This document shows, piece after piece, positions 20,898 to 30,557 of a stretch of 33,241 nt of DNA. This DNA is from Candidatus Methylomirabilota bacterium. GTDB lineage: Bacteria > Methylomirabilota > Methylomirabilia > Methylomirabilales > Methylomirabilaceae. The notes beneath the pieces were generated by a model, which did no database searches, was not told the DNA's origin, and was given only the letters and a program-made list of their open reading frames with translations. Each line of letters opens with the position of its first letter. The first letter of the stretch is position 1. The position numbers and the translations under genes are program-made. Location: NCBI GenBank assembly GCA_016207095.1, contig JACQQF010000056.1, positions 1 through 33,241 on the forward strand, written 5' to 3'.

Positions 20898-23591
20898 CTA
20901 CCAGCGGGGGTCCACTGCCAGAAGCTCGCTGATTCCTCCGCTCGAGAGCGGCCTTGAGAAGTAGAAGCCTTGAGCCCGGTCGCATTTCAGCGCTCTCACA
21001 TGGGCAAGTTGATCGGCGGTTTCAACCCCTTCCGCCGTGACAATTAGGCCGAGAGTCTTCGCTACAGAGATCACGGCGCGCACGATGGCCTCATCCACCT
21101 GGTCCTGACCGAGCCTGTCGATGAAGGCCCTGTCGATCTTCAGGTTGTCTACCGGGAAATGCTTCAGATAGCTGAGGGACGAGTAGCCCACCCCGAAGTC
21201 GTCGATGGCCAGTTGCACCCCCGAGCCATTCAACTTCCGAAGGGTGGCGAGGGTGGATTGCTCATCCTCCATGACCATGCTCTCGGTGATCTCTAGCATC
21301 AAACTGGCTGGATCGAGTCCTGTCTGGAACAGGACTCGGGAGATGTCTTCCACCAGCGTGGGTTGCTGGAACTGTCTTGCTGAAAGGTTCACACACATCA
21401 CGAGAGGCGGGTCGCTTGGGTATCGCGTCTGCCACACGCGTGCCTGGCGGCAGGCCTCCTCCATGACCCACTGCCCAATCGGCACAATCAGCCCGGTTTC
21501 CTCGGCCAGTGGAATGAACTCTCCGGGCAGCGACAGGCCGCGTCGCTGGTGCTCCCAGCGCACCAGTGCCTCGACCTCGCTGATTCTGCCGGTCTCCAGA
21601 GCCAGGACAGGCTGGTAATACACCCTGAACTCCCCGCGCTCGATGGCTTGTCGCAGATCGGTCCCCAGTTCCAAGCGTTGACGCGCGCGCTCATTCAGGC
21701 TTGGATCGAAGATCTCGTAGCGGGCCCTACCCCTGTTCTTGGCCTGGTACATCGCCAGGTCGGCGGCGCGCAAGAGGTCGTCGGGTCGATTGTAATCAGA
21801 ACTGCTGAGGACAATCCCGATGCTGGCCGTGGTGACGACCTCATAGCCCTCGAGGGTCAAGGGCCCCTGAAGCCGCTCCCCGATCCGCTCCGCAACGCGG
21901 ATTGCGTCGATCAGATCCGTGATCTCCTCGAGAAGAATCACAAACTCGTCCCCGCCGAAGCGCGCGACGGTATCCTCGGGGCGCAGGCACGCTTGCAGGC
22001 GTTCCCCCACCGAGGTCAGCAACTGATCGCCGACCCTGTGCCCGAGGCTGTCGTTGACGACCTTGAGGTGGTCCAGGTCGAGGAACAATACTGCGAGGGG
22101 CTTGTGGCCGCGATGCATCCGGGCGAGGGCCTGTTCGAGGCGATTCATGAATAGGGGCCGGTTCGGCAGGTTCGTCAGGGAATCGTGGAAGGCTTGGTGC
22201 GCCAGGTGCTCCTCGAAGGCCTTGCGCTCGGTGATGTCGCGGATGATCCCACTAAAGAAGATGCCTTCTGCTGTCTTCCACGTGGCGAGGGAGAGGTCCA
22301 AGGGGAATTCGCTGCCGTCTTTCCGCAGCCCGTGCAGTTCGATCGTTCTGCCCATGACGCGGGACTCGCCGGTAGCCCCGAACTGTTCCAGCCCTCTTTG
22401 ATGCGCGTCTCGGTATCGTTCAGGCATCAAGAGGGCCAAAGGCTTGCCCAACGCCTCTTCTTCCTTATACCCAAAGGTATCCTGCGCACCCCTGTTCCAT
22501 GAAACAATGTTTCCTTTGCGATCGGCTGAAATGATTGCGTTCGGGGATGACTGCACCAGGGAACGGAATCGCAGCTCCGACTCCCGCAACGCTGCCTCCG
22601 CCTGGGTGCGCTCCGTCATGTCGCGCGCATTGAAAATAACCCCTGCCACCACCCGGTCATCGAGCAGGTTATTGCCCATGCCTTCCAGCACCCGCCAGGA
22701 GCCGTCTTTATGGCGAAACCGAAACGTCAGGGTCGGGGTGTTCCCGGGCGTGTGGAGACAGTCAGCAAAGGCCGCGAGCACGCCTGCTAGATCGTCTGGG
22801 TGGACGAAATCAAAGGCACTTTTCCCAAGATAGTCTTCCGGTTCGTATCCGAGCGTCAGTTCTACATAGGGGCTCTCATACCGGATGGTGCCGTCGCGGT
22901 TGAGCACCGTAATGAACTCCAACGCATTGTCGGTGAGGTGCCGGAAGTAGAGTTCGCTCCGCTGCAGCGCTTCCCGGCCTTGCTGGCGCTCGATCACCCG
23001 CCCGAGCTGCGCGCCGATGCGCGTCATGAGCGCCACCAGGTGCTCGTCCGGTTCCCCCGCTGTGTCGGCGAAGAACGCCAGTACCCCGACCACGTTGGTT
23101 CCGCTCACGACGGGGAAGGCGAAGGCGGCCGTGAGGCCGCTGGCCTTGGCCTGTTTCGCCTGCGGCCAGTCCGCCTCCTGGGTCACATCCAGCACCCACG
23201 CCGGTTGGCCACTGGTTAGCACCCGACCCGGCAATCCAACCCCCGGGCCGAGGCGGGTACGCTCAGTAACTTTTCGGAACACCTCGAATCGTTCGGGATT
23301 GGCGAGGTGCCAGATGGCGGTTGAAGCCAATTCCCCCGAGCCATCCGGGGCCACGAGATACCCGTGTCCGATCGGCCATCCGGTACGTGCGCAGATCCGA
23401 TCGATCACGGTCTGCAGCACGTCCTCGATGGCCGTCGCTTCGTTCGCCGCGGCCGTGATCGTCAGGAGTAATGACAGTTCCTCCTGCTTCTGGACCCATT
23501 CACGTGTGGGCTTCGCGCGAGTGGCCTCGGCCTTTAGCCTGGCCTTTCGCTCCCGGTCGAGGCGTTGTTTCAGGCGAGTTCGTTCCACCAC
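20898..23591 (-). CDS. GAF-PAS-PAS-GGDEF-EAL cyclic di-GMP signalling protein
   Basis: An 897-residue cytoplasmic protein predicted to make and/or break cyclic di-GMP. The order is a charged coiled-coil N-terminus (1-45), a GAF domain (about 50-205), PAS (about 215-335), PAS/PAC (about 340-460), GGDEF (about 465-630) and EAL (about 640-890). The GGDEF active site is intact (ARFGGDEFVILL). So is the EAL signature (EVEALVRW), with DDFGVGYSSLSYL and LKIDRAFI further on, so both activities are plausible. No membrane segment is visible. The gene starts 20 bases after the stop of the FadL-like gene on the same strand, indicating an operon. Sensing is likely through the GAF/PAS modules, perhaps of a compound that enters through the porin. 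The start codon (two adjacent GTGs) is uncertain by one codon. Confidence 0.94.
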   Translation of the reverse strand: MVERTRLKQRLDRERKARLKAEATRAKPTREWVQKQEELSLLLTITAAANEATAIEDVLQTVIDRICARTGWPIGHGYLVAPDGSGELASTAIWHLANPERFEVFRKVTERTRLGPGVGLPGRVLTSGQPAWVLDVTQEADWPQAKQAKASGLTAAFAFPVVSGTNVVGVLAFFADTAGEPDEHLVALMTRIGAQLGRVIERQQGREALQRSELYFRHLTDNALEFITVLNRDGTIRYESPYVELTLGYEPEDYLGKSAFDFVHPDDLAGVLAAFADCLHTPGNTPTLTFRFRHKDGSWRVLEGMGNNLLDDRVVAGVIFNARDMTERTQAEAALRESELRFRSLVQSSPNAIISADRKGNIVSWNRGAQDTFGYKEEEALGKPLALLMPERYRDAHQRGLEQFGATGESRVMGRTIELHGLRKDGSEFPLDLSLATWKTAEGIFFSGIIRDITERKAFEEHLAHQAFHDSLTNLPNRPLFMNRLEQALARMHRGHKPLAVLFLDLDHLKVVNDSLGHRVGDQLLTSVGERLQACLRPEDTVARFGGDEFVILLEEITDLIDAIRVAERIGERLQGPLTLEGYEVVTTASIGIVLSSSDYNRPDDLLRAADLAMYQAKNRGRARYEIFDPSLNERARQRLELGTDLRQAIERGEFRVYYQPVLALETGRISEVEALVRWEHQRRGLSLPGEFIPLAEETGLIVPIGQWVMEEACRQARVWQTRYPSDPPLVMCVNLSARQFQQPTLVEDISRVLFQTGLDPASLMLEITESMVMEDEQSTLATLRKLNGSGVQLAIDDFGVGYSSLSYLKHFPVDNLKIDRAFIDRLGQDQVDEAIVRAVISVAKTLGLIVTAEGVETADQLAHVRALKCDRAQGFYFSRPLSSGGISELLAVDPRW

Positions 23592-23611
23592 TTCAGGCCC
23601 ACTCGAGTCAT

Positions 23612-25000
23612 TTATTTCGCTACGCGCCCTGCGTTTTCGAACGCGATGGAGAGCGTAACCCCTACCCAGTGAATCCCGACGTCGACCTTGCTGTTACTGT
23701 ATTCCCCTGCCCGGAGCTCACTCACCCCCACCCGTTGGGTCGTTGGCAGGTCCCACTGATACGCGACGTCTACCTGGTACCGACCCGTCCGATAGCCGAC
23801 ACCCGCGGCCACGGTGTGTTCCAGGATCGCTGCCGTGAGGGGGATGAGTGTGCTCGCCGGTACGGGACTCTTACCGTAACTATAGCCGCCGCGCAGCGCC
23901 AGATTGTCCGAGAGAGCGTATTCGAGGCCGGCCCGATAGACCACCCGATCCTCCCACTTCAAGGGCACGACGTCGTCCATTGAGCTGGATCCGACGAGGG
24001 CGTTGATGTCGGCGTTGGTGCCGTTGGTGAGTTTGATCGGGAGCCGGTCAAAGGCATCGCTCCAGTTGATCCAATCGATCTGCAGGCCCAGCCGCAGACG
24101 CGGGTGGGCCTTCCAGGACATCCCGCCGCTCACCATTTGCGGAAAGACGGTCTTGACCTCCGCGTCATAATGAAAATCGGGTCGAGCGCCGCTAAAGGGC
24201 GGCCCCAGCGAGATCAGTTGTGCCGACGCATTTCCGGAGGCGTCGCCGTGGCTGTCGATGGTTGTTTGAGTCGTGTAGGTAATCCCCACTTGAAGGGTCT
24301 CATGCAAACGGGCGAGGACCCCAACACTACCGTTTACGCCGAAACCGTCCGTTCCCAGGTTCAACAGGGTCTTGAACCCCTTGAGGACCGGTTGACTTTG
24401 GAAGATGTACGGCGCCTCAAGGGAATTGTTGTTGTAGATCAATCCGACGCTGCCCCCCAGCGAGACGTTCGGCCCTAACGACACCCCCAGCCCCACGGCC
24501 GACCGCAGGACGATGATTTCCGAGCGGTGGCGTTGCAGACCATAGGTGGTGACGCCATCCAATCCACCCGGAGTGTCCAGATACCGCCAGTCCGCGTTCA
24601 TGAGGGAGCTGGGTGTGATGGCGAAGCCCAGCGTCACTGGGCTTGCTCCTAAGGGGACAGCGAACGCCACGTCCGGCACGATCCCGGCCAGGGTATCCAG
24701 TTGCCCGTCGGTATTGGCAGGGTTGGTGAATCGGCCATCGGCGAAGGCTCCCGCCAGGCTCAGTTGTAACGTGGCATCTTTCAAGAATCCCAGTCCGGCG
24801 GGGTTAGCGGCCATAGCGCCAAGCGGATCGTCGGCCCAGGCCACATCGGCACCGCCAAGGGCCATGGCCTTGGCTCCCACCCCGTTTCGATAAATACCAT
24901 TGGCGTACGCTGCCGAGGGAAGGATTACCAGGAGGAGAATGAGCAAAACCCTTGAGCCGGCCTGCCGTAGAGACTTCATGCCTCTTGCGTCAGGTCGCAT
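23612..25000 (-). CDS. FadL/OmpP1-family outer-membrane transport protein
   Basis: A 462-residue outer-membrane beta-barrel of the FadL family, which takes up long-chain fatty acids or hydrophobic aromatic compounds. A signal peptide (SLRQAGSRVLLILLLVILPSAAYA) is followed by the diagnostic N-terminal hatch sequence NGIYRNGVGAKAMALGGADVAWADDPLGAMAANPAGLGFL, then alternating amphipathic strands to the end. Typical barrel segments include VTLGFAITPSSLMNADWRYLD and YALSDNLALRGGYSYG. The ATG at 25000 is chosen because GGAGG precedes it; another in-frame ATG lies at 24979. The open frame extends to 25147 but without a ribosome binding site. It is followed directly by the GGDEF-EAL gene. The palindrome at 25095-25112 lies about 95 bases upstream. 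Confidence 0.92.
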   Translation of the reverse strand: MRPDARGMKSLRQAGSRVLLILLLVILPSAAYANGIYRNGVGAKAMALGGADVAWADDPLGAMAANPAGLGFLKDATLQLSLAGAFADGRFTNPANTDGQLDTLAGIVPDVAFAVPLGASPVTLGFAITPSSLMNADWRYLDTPGGLDGVTTYGLQRHRSEIIVLRSAVGLGVSLGPNVSLGGSVGLIYNNNSLEAPYIFQSQPVLKGFKTLLNLGTDGFGVNGSVGVLARLHETLQVGITYTTQTTIDSHGDASGNASAQLISLGPPFSGARPDFHYDAEVKTVFPQMVSGGMSWKAHPRLRLGLQIDWINWSDAFDRLPIKLTNGTNADINALVGSSSMDDVVPLKWEDRVVYRAGLEYALSDNLALRGGYSYGKSPVPASTLIPLTAAILEHTVAAGVGYRTGRYQVDVAYQWDLPTTQRVGVSELRAGEYSNSKVDVGIHWVGVTLSIAFENAGRVAK

Positions 25001-25094
25001 CTCAGCCTCCAGGATGAGTCGCGTTACGGATTTCTCGTGTCGCCACACCTCGGACACCGGTCCCGTCCCGTCATACCGCCAGTCTACTAGACCA

Positions 25095-25112
25095 TGTTGC
25101 TGAAATGCAACA
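25095..25112. promoter_or_regulatory. Perfect palindrome upstream of the FadL-like gene, candidate operator
   Basis: TGTTGC, a six-base spacer and GCAACA form a perfect 18-base dyad about 95 bases upstream of the FadL-like start. The neighbouring GTCTACTAGAC (25082-25092) is a second small palindrome. The 6-6-6 layout and distance resemble enhancer sites of NtrC-type activators, one of which is encoded next door. No GG/GC-type sigma54 promoter was found between the palindrome and the gene, so the regulator is not established. Confidence 0.45.
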
Positions 25113-25255
25113 ATCCTCTTCTGCATCTCTCCGACGGCGGAAGGCAAGAGACTATCCGAGCGTTCCGCGGTCGATCGGCTATCGCCCCGATCACGTCGAT
25201 ATCGTGTGATGATGAGGAAATCTTCTGCTTGCGGGCGAGGCCAGACGGGATGAGG

Positions 25256-26614
25256 TTATAGGGGGATGTTGTACCGTTTGATCTTGCTATTCAAGGTCTT
25301 CGGATCGATCCCGAGGAGGCGCGCCGCCTTCATTTTCCTGCCGCCGGTCTCGGCGAGTACGCGAGTGAGGTGTAGCCGCTCCATCTCCGCCAGGGAGGCG
25401 GGGCCGCCCGCCGGGCCGGAGGCGCTTCGAATGTTGGACGGTAGGTCCTCGAGTCCGATGACGTCCCCCTGGACCAGGATCATCAGGCGCTCGATCGTAT
25501 TGGCCAGCTCACGGACATTCCCCGGCCAGGGGTAGTCTACAAGCAACCGAAGGGCGTCCGGGGCGATGGTTCTGGCCCTTTGGCCGGTCACACGAAATCG
25601 CTGCAGGAAGTGCTCGACCAGGAGCGGGATGTCCTCCTTCCGTTCCCGTAAAGACGGCAGGATCACGTTGACAACGTTGAGTCGATAGTAGAGATCCTCG
25701 CGGAATCGGCGCGCCCCGACCTCCTGGGCCAGGTCCTTGTTGGTGGCCGCGATGACGCGCACATCCACGCGATGCACCCGGGTGCCCCCCACGCGGCGCA
25801 GCTCCCTGGTGTCCAGCATCTGGAGGAGCTTCGACTGCATGGCCGGGCTCATCTCCCCCACCTCATCCAGCAGGAGGGTCCCGCCCTCGGCCACTTCAAA
25901 GAGCCCCTGCTTGGCGGCGGTCGCCCCGGTGAAGGAGCCCTTCTCATGGCCGAACAGTTCGCTCTCCAGGAGTTGATCCTGAAACCCGCTGCAGTTGATG
26001 ACGAGGAACGGCCCGGCAGCCCGAAGGCTCGCCGCATGGATGGCCTTGGCAACCAGCCCCTTCCCGGTCCCGCTCTCACCCTGGATGAGGACATTGGCAT
26101 CGCTCGGCGAGATCCGCCGCACGGTCTCGAAGAGGGCCGTGATGGCCGGGCCCTGTCCGATAATGACGGGGGCCGGCTCCCTCTGGGTGACCATGCGCCG
26201 CAGGGCGGTATTCTCTTGCCGCAAGTGTCTTCTCTCAGCGGCCCGCCGCAGCACCTCTTCTAATTCGGAGAGCTTGAAGGGTTTGGTCAGATAGTCGTAG
26301 GAGCCCAGCTTCATCGCCTGGATGGCGCTCTCGACATCAGGGTGGCCGGTCAAGACGACCACCTCGGCCGACGCGCCGGAATCGCGGATCCGGCGGAGCG
26401 CCTCCATCCCGCCCATCCCGGGCATCTTGAGGTCCAGGAGGACGACGTCGAAGTCGCGGGTCCGTAAATGCTCCAGCGCCTCTTCCCCGCTCTCCGCGCT
26501 GGTGACCAGGTACCCCGCACGCGGCAGCTCCTTTTCCATGAGGAGCCGGGTCGGTCGCTCGTCATCGACGACGAGCACGCGAATGGCGCCGATTCGTTCA
26601 CCCGCCTGAGACAC
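25256..26614 (-). CDS. NtrC-family sigma54-dependent response regulator
   Basis: A 452-residue transcription activator. The receiver domain has the acidic pair Asp17/Asp18, phosphoacceptor Asp61 in VVLLDLKMPGMGG, and the Thr-Lys switch positions (VVLTGH, YLTKPF). The AAA+ domain has Walker A GESGTGKG at 179-186 and a GSFTGA loop (226-231), the Ser variant of the sigma54-contacting GAFTGA motif. Further on are Walker B TLLLDEVGEM and the RFREDLYYRLNVV sensor region. A Fis-type helix-turn-helix closes the protein (RKMKAARLLGIDPKTLNSKIKRYN). It begins with GTG one base after the stop of the histidine kinase, so the two are a cognate pair in one operon. The 250 bases downstream separate it from the FadL-like gene, a possible target. 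All catalytic residues are present. Confidence 0.95.
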   Translation of the reverse strand: MSQAGERIGAIRVLVVDDERPTRLLMEKELPRAGYLVTSAESGEEALEHLRTRDFDVVLLDLKMPGMGGMEALRRIRDSGASAEVVVLTGHPDVESAIQAMKLGSYDYLTKPFKLSELEEVLRRAAERRHLRQENTALRRMVTQREPAPVIIGQGPAITALFETVRRISPSDANVLIQGESGTGKGLVAKAIHAASLRAAGPFLVINCSGFQDQLLESELFGHEKGSFTGATAAKQGLFEVAEGGTLLLDEVGEMSPAMQSKLLQMLDTRELRRVGGTRVHRVDVRVIAATNKDLAQEVGARRFREDLYYRLNVVNVILPSLRERKEDIPLLVEHFLQRFRVTGQRARTIAPDALRLLVDYPWPGNVRELANTIERLMILVQGDVIGLEDLPSNIRSASGPAGGPASLAEMERLHLTRVLAETGGRKMKAARLLGIDPKTLNSKIKRYNIPL

Positions 26615-26615
26615 C

Positions 26616-28352
26616 CTAGCGGCCCCCCTCCGTCCGGTCAGCGAGCGGAAGGCTGACGGTCACAACCGTCCCCTTCCCGAGCCCGCCGCTGTGCACCTCA
26701 ATGGAGCCTTGGTGCTGCTCGACGATGCTCTGAGAGACGGCAAGGCCCAGACCCGTCCCCTTCCCCACCTCCTTGGTGGTGAAGAACGGATCGAAGACCT
26801 TCGCGAGATCCTCCGGCGAGATCCCGCTCCCCGTGTCCGACACCACCACATCCAGCCAATCGTGCTTCAGGCGAGGCCCACCCTCTTCCCGCCGACGACG
26901 CACGGCGATTCGTACCTCCCCGCCGCCCTCGATGGCATCAAGCGCATTCGTCAACAGGTTGAGGAATACCTGCTGCAACATCTGGGCATCGGCGTACACG
27001 ACACTCGCCTCAGGGAATGACCCTACGACGATCTTCTGGTTCGCGAGGCTGGCTTGCCGCTGGACGAAGGAGACCGCGTTCGTCACCGCGCTGGAGATAT
27101 CCACGAGGCCGAAGGCGGGTTCGCGCTGCCGAGCGAAATCGAGCAGACGCCGGACAATGGCCGCCGCACGGGCCACTTCCTGTTGGATGGTCGTCACATA
27201 TTCCTGAAACTCAGCAAGACCCGACGCGCCCGTTACTCCGTCCGGTCCGACACGCCGCTGAAGAGCCTCGGCGAAACCGGCAACCGAAGAGAGGGGATTG
27301 TTGAGCTCGTGGGCCAGGCCTGCTGCCAATCGGCCGAGGGAGGCGAGCTTCTCCTGCCGCACGAGCAACTGCTGCGATTCCTTCAGCTCGTCATACGAGC
27401 GCCGCAGCTCTTCATACAGGCTGGCGTTCTCCAGGGCGATCGCCGCCTGGGCGGCCAGCGTGACGGCCAAGGTCTTGTCCTCTTCACCGAACTCGTCTGC
27501 CCCTCGTTTCTCGGTCAGGTAGAGGTTGCCGAGCACCTTTCCCTTTGAAACGACCGGCACGCCGAGGAAGGATCTCATTGGAGGATGGTTGGGAGGGAAG
27601 CCGTGAGCCCTGGGATCCCTCGTCAGGTCTTTTAGGCGCAGCGGCCTGGCCTCATGCACCAGGACGCCGAGGATGCCCTTCCCCACCGGCAGAGGGCCGA
27701 TCGCTCGCTTGGTCTTCTCGTCGATCCCCGCCGTGATGAAGCGGCTGAGGCCGCCCTTCCCGTCCAGGACACCGAGCGCTGCATACCGGGCATTCACCAA
27801 CTTGCAGGCCATGTTGGCGATCCGCTGCAAGACCGTCTCGAGGGACAGCTTGGCGCTAAGGATCATCCCGGTTTTCACAAGCGTCCGGAGCCGGTCCACG
27901 TCCCTCCTGCTGGCCTTTTCCCTCTCCTCCACAAAGGCGAACGCCACGAGGGCTACCACTCGATTGACCGCCGGCGAATAGACATCCAGGGCCTTCGCCA
28001 GTCGCCGCATCTGACCCGTATACCTCTTGAGAAGCGATCGCACAAACAGATCGCGAAGAGTGAGGAGGGTGTCGAGAACCTGCTCGGCGGTCATCCCTCC
28101 CAGCACAGCCTGCTTCGCCACAGCGCGCGCATAGGCGAGCCCCGCTTCGTCTCTCCCTGTTTCCAAACAGACCACGCAAGCCACGCAGGTGTCGTAGAGC
28201 GCCATCGACTCGCGCTCGACCTCCCGCAGGGTGAGGCCCTGGAGGAGCCCCTTCGCCCTCATCTGCTGGACCCACTGTCGCCGCAGCAGTTCGCGCGTCT
28301 CCTGGAAGTGACTCACCAGCTCTTTGCGTAGTCTGTCATGTCCTTGAGCCAT
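26616..28352 (-). CDS. Soluble GAF-domain sensor histidine kinase
   Basis: A 578-residue cytoplasmic histidine kinase with no membrane segment. Residues 1-145 form a helical N-terminal domain ([19 protein letters not shown], later [19 protein letters not shown]) reminiscent of RsbR/RsbU sensor regions. A GAF domain follows (about 165-310), then a coiled-coil linker. The HisKA dimerisation domain has His348 in [16 protein letters not shown]. The ATPase domain (about 455-570) has the N, G1 and G2 boxes ([30 protein letters not shown]). It is the partner of the NtrC-type regulator one base downstream. The ATG at 28352 fits the start of the conserved region; an in-frame ATG at 28415 would add 21 residues. 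The ribosome binding site is weak. Likely inputs are small molecules or redox state sensed by the GAF domain. Confidence 0.93.
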   Translation of the reverse strand: MAQGHDRLRKELVSHFQETRELLRRQWVQQMRAKGLLQGLTLREVERESMALYDTCVACVVCLETGRDEAGLAYARAVAKQAVLGGMTAEQVLDTLLTLRDLFVRSLLKRYTGQMRRLAKALDVYSPAVNRVVALVAFAFVEEREKASRRDVDRLRTLVKTGMILSAKLSLETVLQRIANMACKLVNARYAALGVLDGKGGLSRFITAGIDEKTKRAIGPLPVGKGILGVLVHEARPLRLKDLTRDPRAHGFPPNHPPMRSFLGVPVVSKGKVLGNLYLTEKRGADEFGEEDKTLAVTLAAQAAIALENASLYEELRRSYDELKESQQLLVRQEKLASLGRLAAGLAHELNNPLSSVAGFAEALQRRVGPDGVTGASGLAEFQEYVTTIQQEVARAAAIVRRLLDFARQREPAFGLVDISSAVTNAVSFVQRQASLANQKIVVGSFPEASVVYADAQMLQQVFLNLLTNALDAIEGGGEVRIAVRRRREEGGPRLKHDWLDVVVSDTGSGISPEDLAKVFDPFFTTKEVGKGTGLGLAVSQSIVEQHQGSIEVHSGGLGKGTVVTVSLPLADRTEGGR

Positions 28353-28494
28353 GCTCACACCGTGTCTTCTACGCGCATTCTCCCTTCCGTGGTACGAACT
28401 GTCAAGCGCCTCCACGGTTTCGCTCTCGGCAATCTCACTCGCTCTATCCTTTCACAGGGCCCAGGACACCCGAGCGTCGAGGCCACGACCGACG

Positions 28495-28523
28495 TTGACA
28501 TCTCCTCGCGCGGTCTCTATGCT
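28495..28523 (+). promoter_or_regulatory. Near-consensus promoter of the Nudix gene
   Basis: TTGACA (28495-28500), a 17-bp spacer and TATGCT (28518-28523) form an almost ideal sigma70-type promoter. Transcription should begin near 28530, giving a leader of about 22 bases that contains the GGGAGGAG ribosome binding site (28543-28550) of the gene starting at 28553. This is the best promoter in the window. Confidence 0.75.
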
Positions 28524-28552
28524 CGTGTCCTCGAGGGATAGAGGGAGGAGCG

Positions 28553-29167
28553 ATGAAGCTGAACGAGCGACTGATCGGCAAGAGGGTGGTGTACACGGGG
28601 AACTATCTTTCGACGGAGCAACACACAGTGATCTTACCCGACGGGCGAAGAGCGATCAGGGACATCGTCCGTCCGCCGGACGCCGTCGCGGTCGTCCCGA
28701 TCGACGAAGACGGCCTGATCTACCTGGTCCGGCAGTATCGATCGGCGATCCGTAGGGCTATCTACGAGATCCCGGCCGGCATCATCGACGAAGGCGAACG
28801 GCCGGCCACCACCGCTCGCCGCGAATGCGAGGAGGAGATCGGCCTCCGCCCGAGGCGACTGATCAAGCTCTGTACCATTTATCCAGCCGTCGGATTCTCC
28901 ACCGGGTCGATTCAACTCTTTATGGCCCAAGGCCTCACCGCGGGCCGGCGAGCGCACAGCGACGCCACAGAATTCCTCCAAGTCCATGTGATGCCATTCG
29001 AGCAGGCCCTCCGCTGGGTGCTGACCAACAGGATCGTGGACGCCAAAAGCATCCTTGGAATCCTTTGGGCCAGGCAACGGCTGGAGCCGGGAACATCACG
29101 GGGTCGGCGGCGGACGGTCAGAAACCGGCCTGACCGACCAGGGCCAACGTCCAGCCCTGCCCGGTAA
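28553..29167 (+). CDS. nudF: Nudix hydrolase, ADP-ribose pyrophosphatase-like
   Basis: A 204-residue Nudix enzyme that probably cleaves ADP-ribose or related ADP-sugars to AMP and sugar phosphate. The Nudix box (GX5EX7REXXEEXG) is complete: Gly76, Glu82, Arg90-Glu91, Glu94-Glu95 and Gly97. The flanks also fit the NudF group: VVPIDEDGLIYLVRQYRSAI before the box and TIYPAVGFSTGSIQLFMAQGL after it. The last 35 residues are a basic, low-complexity extension (SRGRRRTVRNRPDRPGP) beyond the usual end, perhaps through loss of an earlier stop. The ATG has GGGAGGAG just upstream and a strong promoter precedes it. It is convergent with the hydrolase gene to its right. Confidence 0.9.
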   Translation: MKLNERLIGKRVVYTGNYLSTEQHTVILPDGRRAIRDIVRPPDAVAVVPIDEDGLIYLVRQYRSAIRRAIYEIPAGIIDEGERPATTARRECEEEIGLRPRRLIKLCTIYPAVGFSTGSIQLFMAQGLTAGRRAHSDATEFLQVHVMPFEQALRWVLTNRIVDAKSILGILWARQRLEPGTSRGRRRTVRNRPDRPGPTSSPAR

Positions 29168-29303
29168 CTCGGTCCTGGAATGGCCTCGCAAGCGCGGCGG
29201 AAATTCAGGCACGTTCGCATCGCTCAGCATCAGCGCCGCAGGTAATCTCGCGCTGTCACACGACGCACAACGACTCCCGCAAACCGCACCCCGCACTCCC
29301 CTA

Positions 29304-30230
29304 TTACCGCCCCAGGAACTCCAGAATAGCCCGGTTGGTCTCGTCGGGGTGTTCCCACATCGGCATATGACCGCTTGCTTTGATCACCAGCAGCTCGGAG
29401 CCCTTGATGAGCGTGTGGAGCTTCTTGCCGACCGACACAGGAAAGACCTCGTCGTGTTCTCCCCAGACAATCAGCGTCGGCCTGGCCAGAGTGCCGAGGG
29501 CACCCGCGTAGTGTTTGACCTCCTCGGCGTGGCGCGCCGTGGATGTGACGACCCACGCGGTCCCGGCAATGCGGCCGATCTGGTATTGCCGCTCCACCAC
29601 CTGGTCGGTGATCAGCCGATCGTCGAAGACCATCTCCATCAGTGTAGCCCGGAGCATTCCACGGGTATGGAGGGCAACGCCAAGCTGGGGGAGGAGCGGG
29701 AGGTTGCGGATCGCGAAGAACCAACGAAATGAGGGATTGCGAATCTCGGAGACCACATCGGGAGGGATACTATCGATCAGAATGAGTTTCTCAACCCGGT
29801 CGGGATGCCTGAGGGCGAAGGCCCAGGCGATGCCACCGCCCATCGAGTTACCGATCAGGCTGGCCCGCTTGATGCCGGCCAGGTCCATGAACTGCCTGAT
29901 CGAGTCGATGAACAGTGCCGGCGTGTACTCCACCTTCGGACGATCGGAGTAGCCGTTCCCGAGGAGGTCTGGGATGTAGAGGCGATACTGCCTGGACAGC
30001 GGCCCCACCTGCTTTTCCCAGACCCAGATCTGCCCTCCAAAGCCGTGGAGCAGCAGGATCGGCGCCCCTTCGCCGATGACGGCGTAGAGAAGGGTCCCCT
30101 CCTTGATCTGCGCCGTCTTGAGCTCGAGGGCCGGGTTCCACTCAAAGGCGGTCGGCCGGATGAGAGGTCGGCCACACCCAACCTGTAACACAGCCAGCGC
30201 AACACAAAGGGCCAGCCTGCTGGAGCGCAC
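29304..30230 (-). CDS. Exported alpha/beta-hydrolase, possible lipoprotein
   Basis: A 308-residue alpha/beta-hydrolase. The oxyanion segment is LLLHGFGG (around residue 60-66), the nucleophile is Ser129 in GNSMGGG, the acid is in VWGEHDEVFP and the histidine in ASGHMPMWEHPDE. The N-terminus is a short signal ending VLQVGCG with Cys19, a possible but imperfect lipobox. The protein is therefore likely tethered in the periplasm. Relatives include esterases, C-C bond hydrolases and haloalkane dehalogenase-like enzymes; the substrate is unknown. The start is GTG at 30230, nine bases after the stop of the TPR gene, so the two form an operon. A longer cytoplasmic start is not available in frame. Confidence 0.88.
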   Translation of the reverse strand: MRSSRLALCVALAVLQVGCGRPLIRPTAFEWNPALELKTAQIKEGTLLYAVIGEGAPILLLHGFGGQIWVWEKQVGPLSRQYRLYIPDLLGNGYSDRPKVEYTPALFIDSIRQFMDLAGIKRASLIGNSMGGGIAWAFALRHPDRVEKLILIDSIPPDVVSEIRNPSFRWFFAIRNLPLLPQLGVALHTRGMLRATLMEMVFDDRLITDQVVERQYQIGRIAGTAWVVTSTARHAEEVKHYAGALGTLARPTLIVWGEHDEVFPVSVGKKLHTLIKGSELLVIKASGHMPMWEHPDETNRAILEFLGR

Positions 30231-30239
30231 GCTTTGCGC

Positions 30240-30557
30240 CTACCTGCTCCGCTGCAGCCGCATCGCCTCGGCCTTCGCCGCCTCCGCCTCAGGCACCATC
30301 TTCAACTGCACGTAAAGGCGGGAGAGTTCGGTGTGATAGAGCGCCTCCTGTGGATCCAGCTCTATGGCCTTTTTGATCGCCGCGATCGCCTCGTCCAGGA
30401 TCCCTTTCTTGTTATAGCTATTGGCGATGGCGAAGTAGGCATCGGCATACCCCGGATCGACCTGAAGCGCCTCTTTGAAGGCCGCGATCGCTTCGTCCAG
30501 GTTCCCCTTGCCGTAGGCGCCCAACCCCTTCCCGAACAGCTCCTCCTTGGTCGGCAT
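30240..30557 (-). CDS. Small tetratricopeptide-repeat protein
   Basis: A 105-residue protein made of about three TPR units: residues 6-39 (GLGAYGKGNLDEAIAAFKEALQVDP), 40-73 (AYFAIANSYNKKGILDEAIAAIKKAIELDP) and a partial third (ALYHTELSRLYVQLKMVPEAEAAKAEA). TPR proteins act as scaffolds for protein-protein contact. There is no signal peptide, so it is likely cytoplasmic, unlike the exported hydrolase encoded nine bases downstream. The ATG has GAGAGG immediately upstream. The two-gene unit may be functionally linked, but the compartments differ. Confidence 0.9.
   Translation of the reverse strand: MPTKEELFGKGLGAYGKGNLDEAIAAFKEALQVDPGYADAYFAIANSYNKKGILDEAIAAIKKAIELDPQEALYHTELSRLYVQLKMVPEAEAAKAEAMRLQRSR

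Noticed and set aside
25001-25094. Sigma54 promoter expected between the palindrome and the FadL-like gene
   Set aside because: No GG-N10-GC arrangement was found on the minus strand in this interval.
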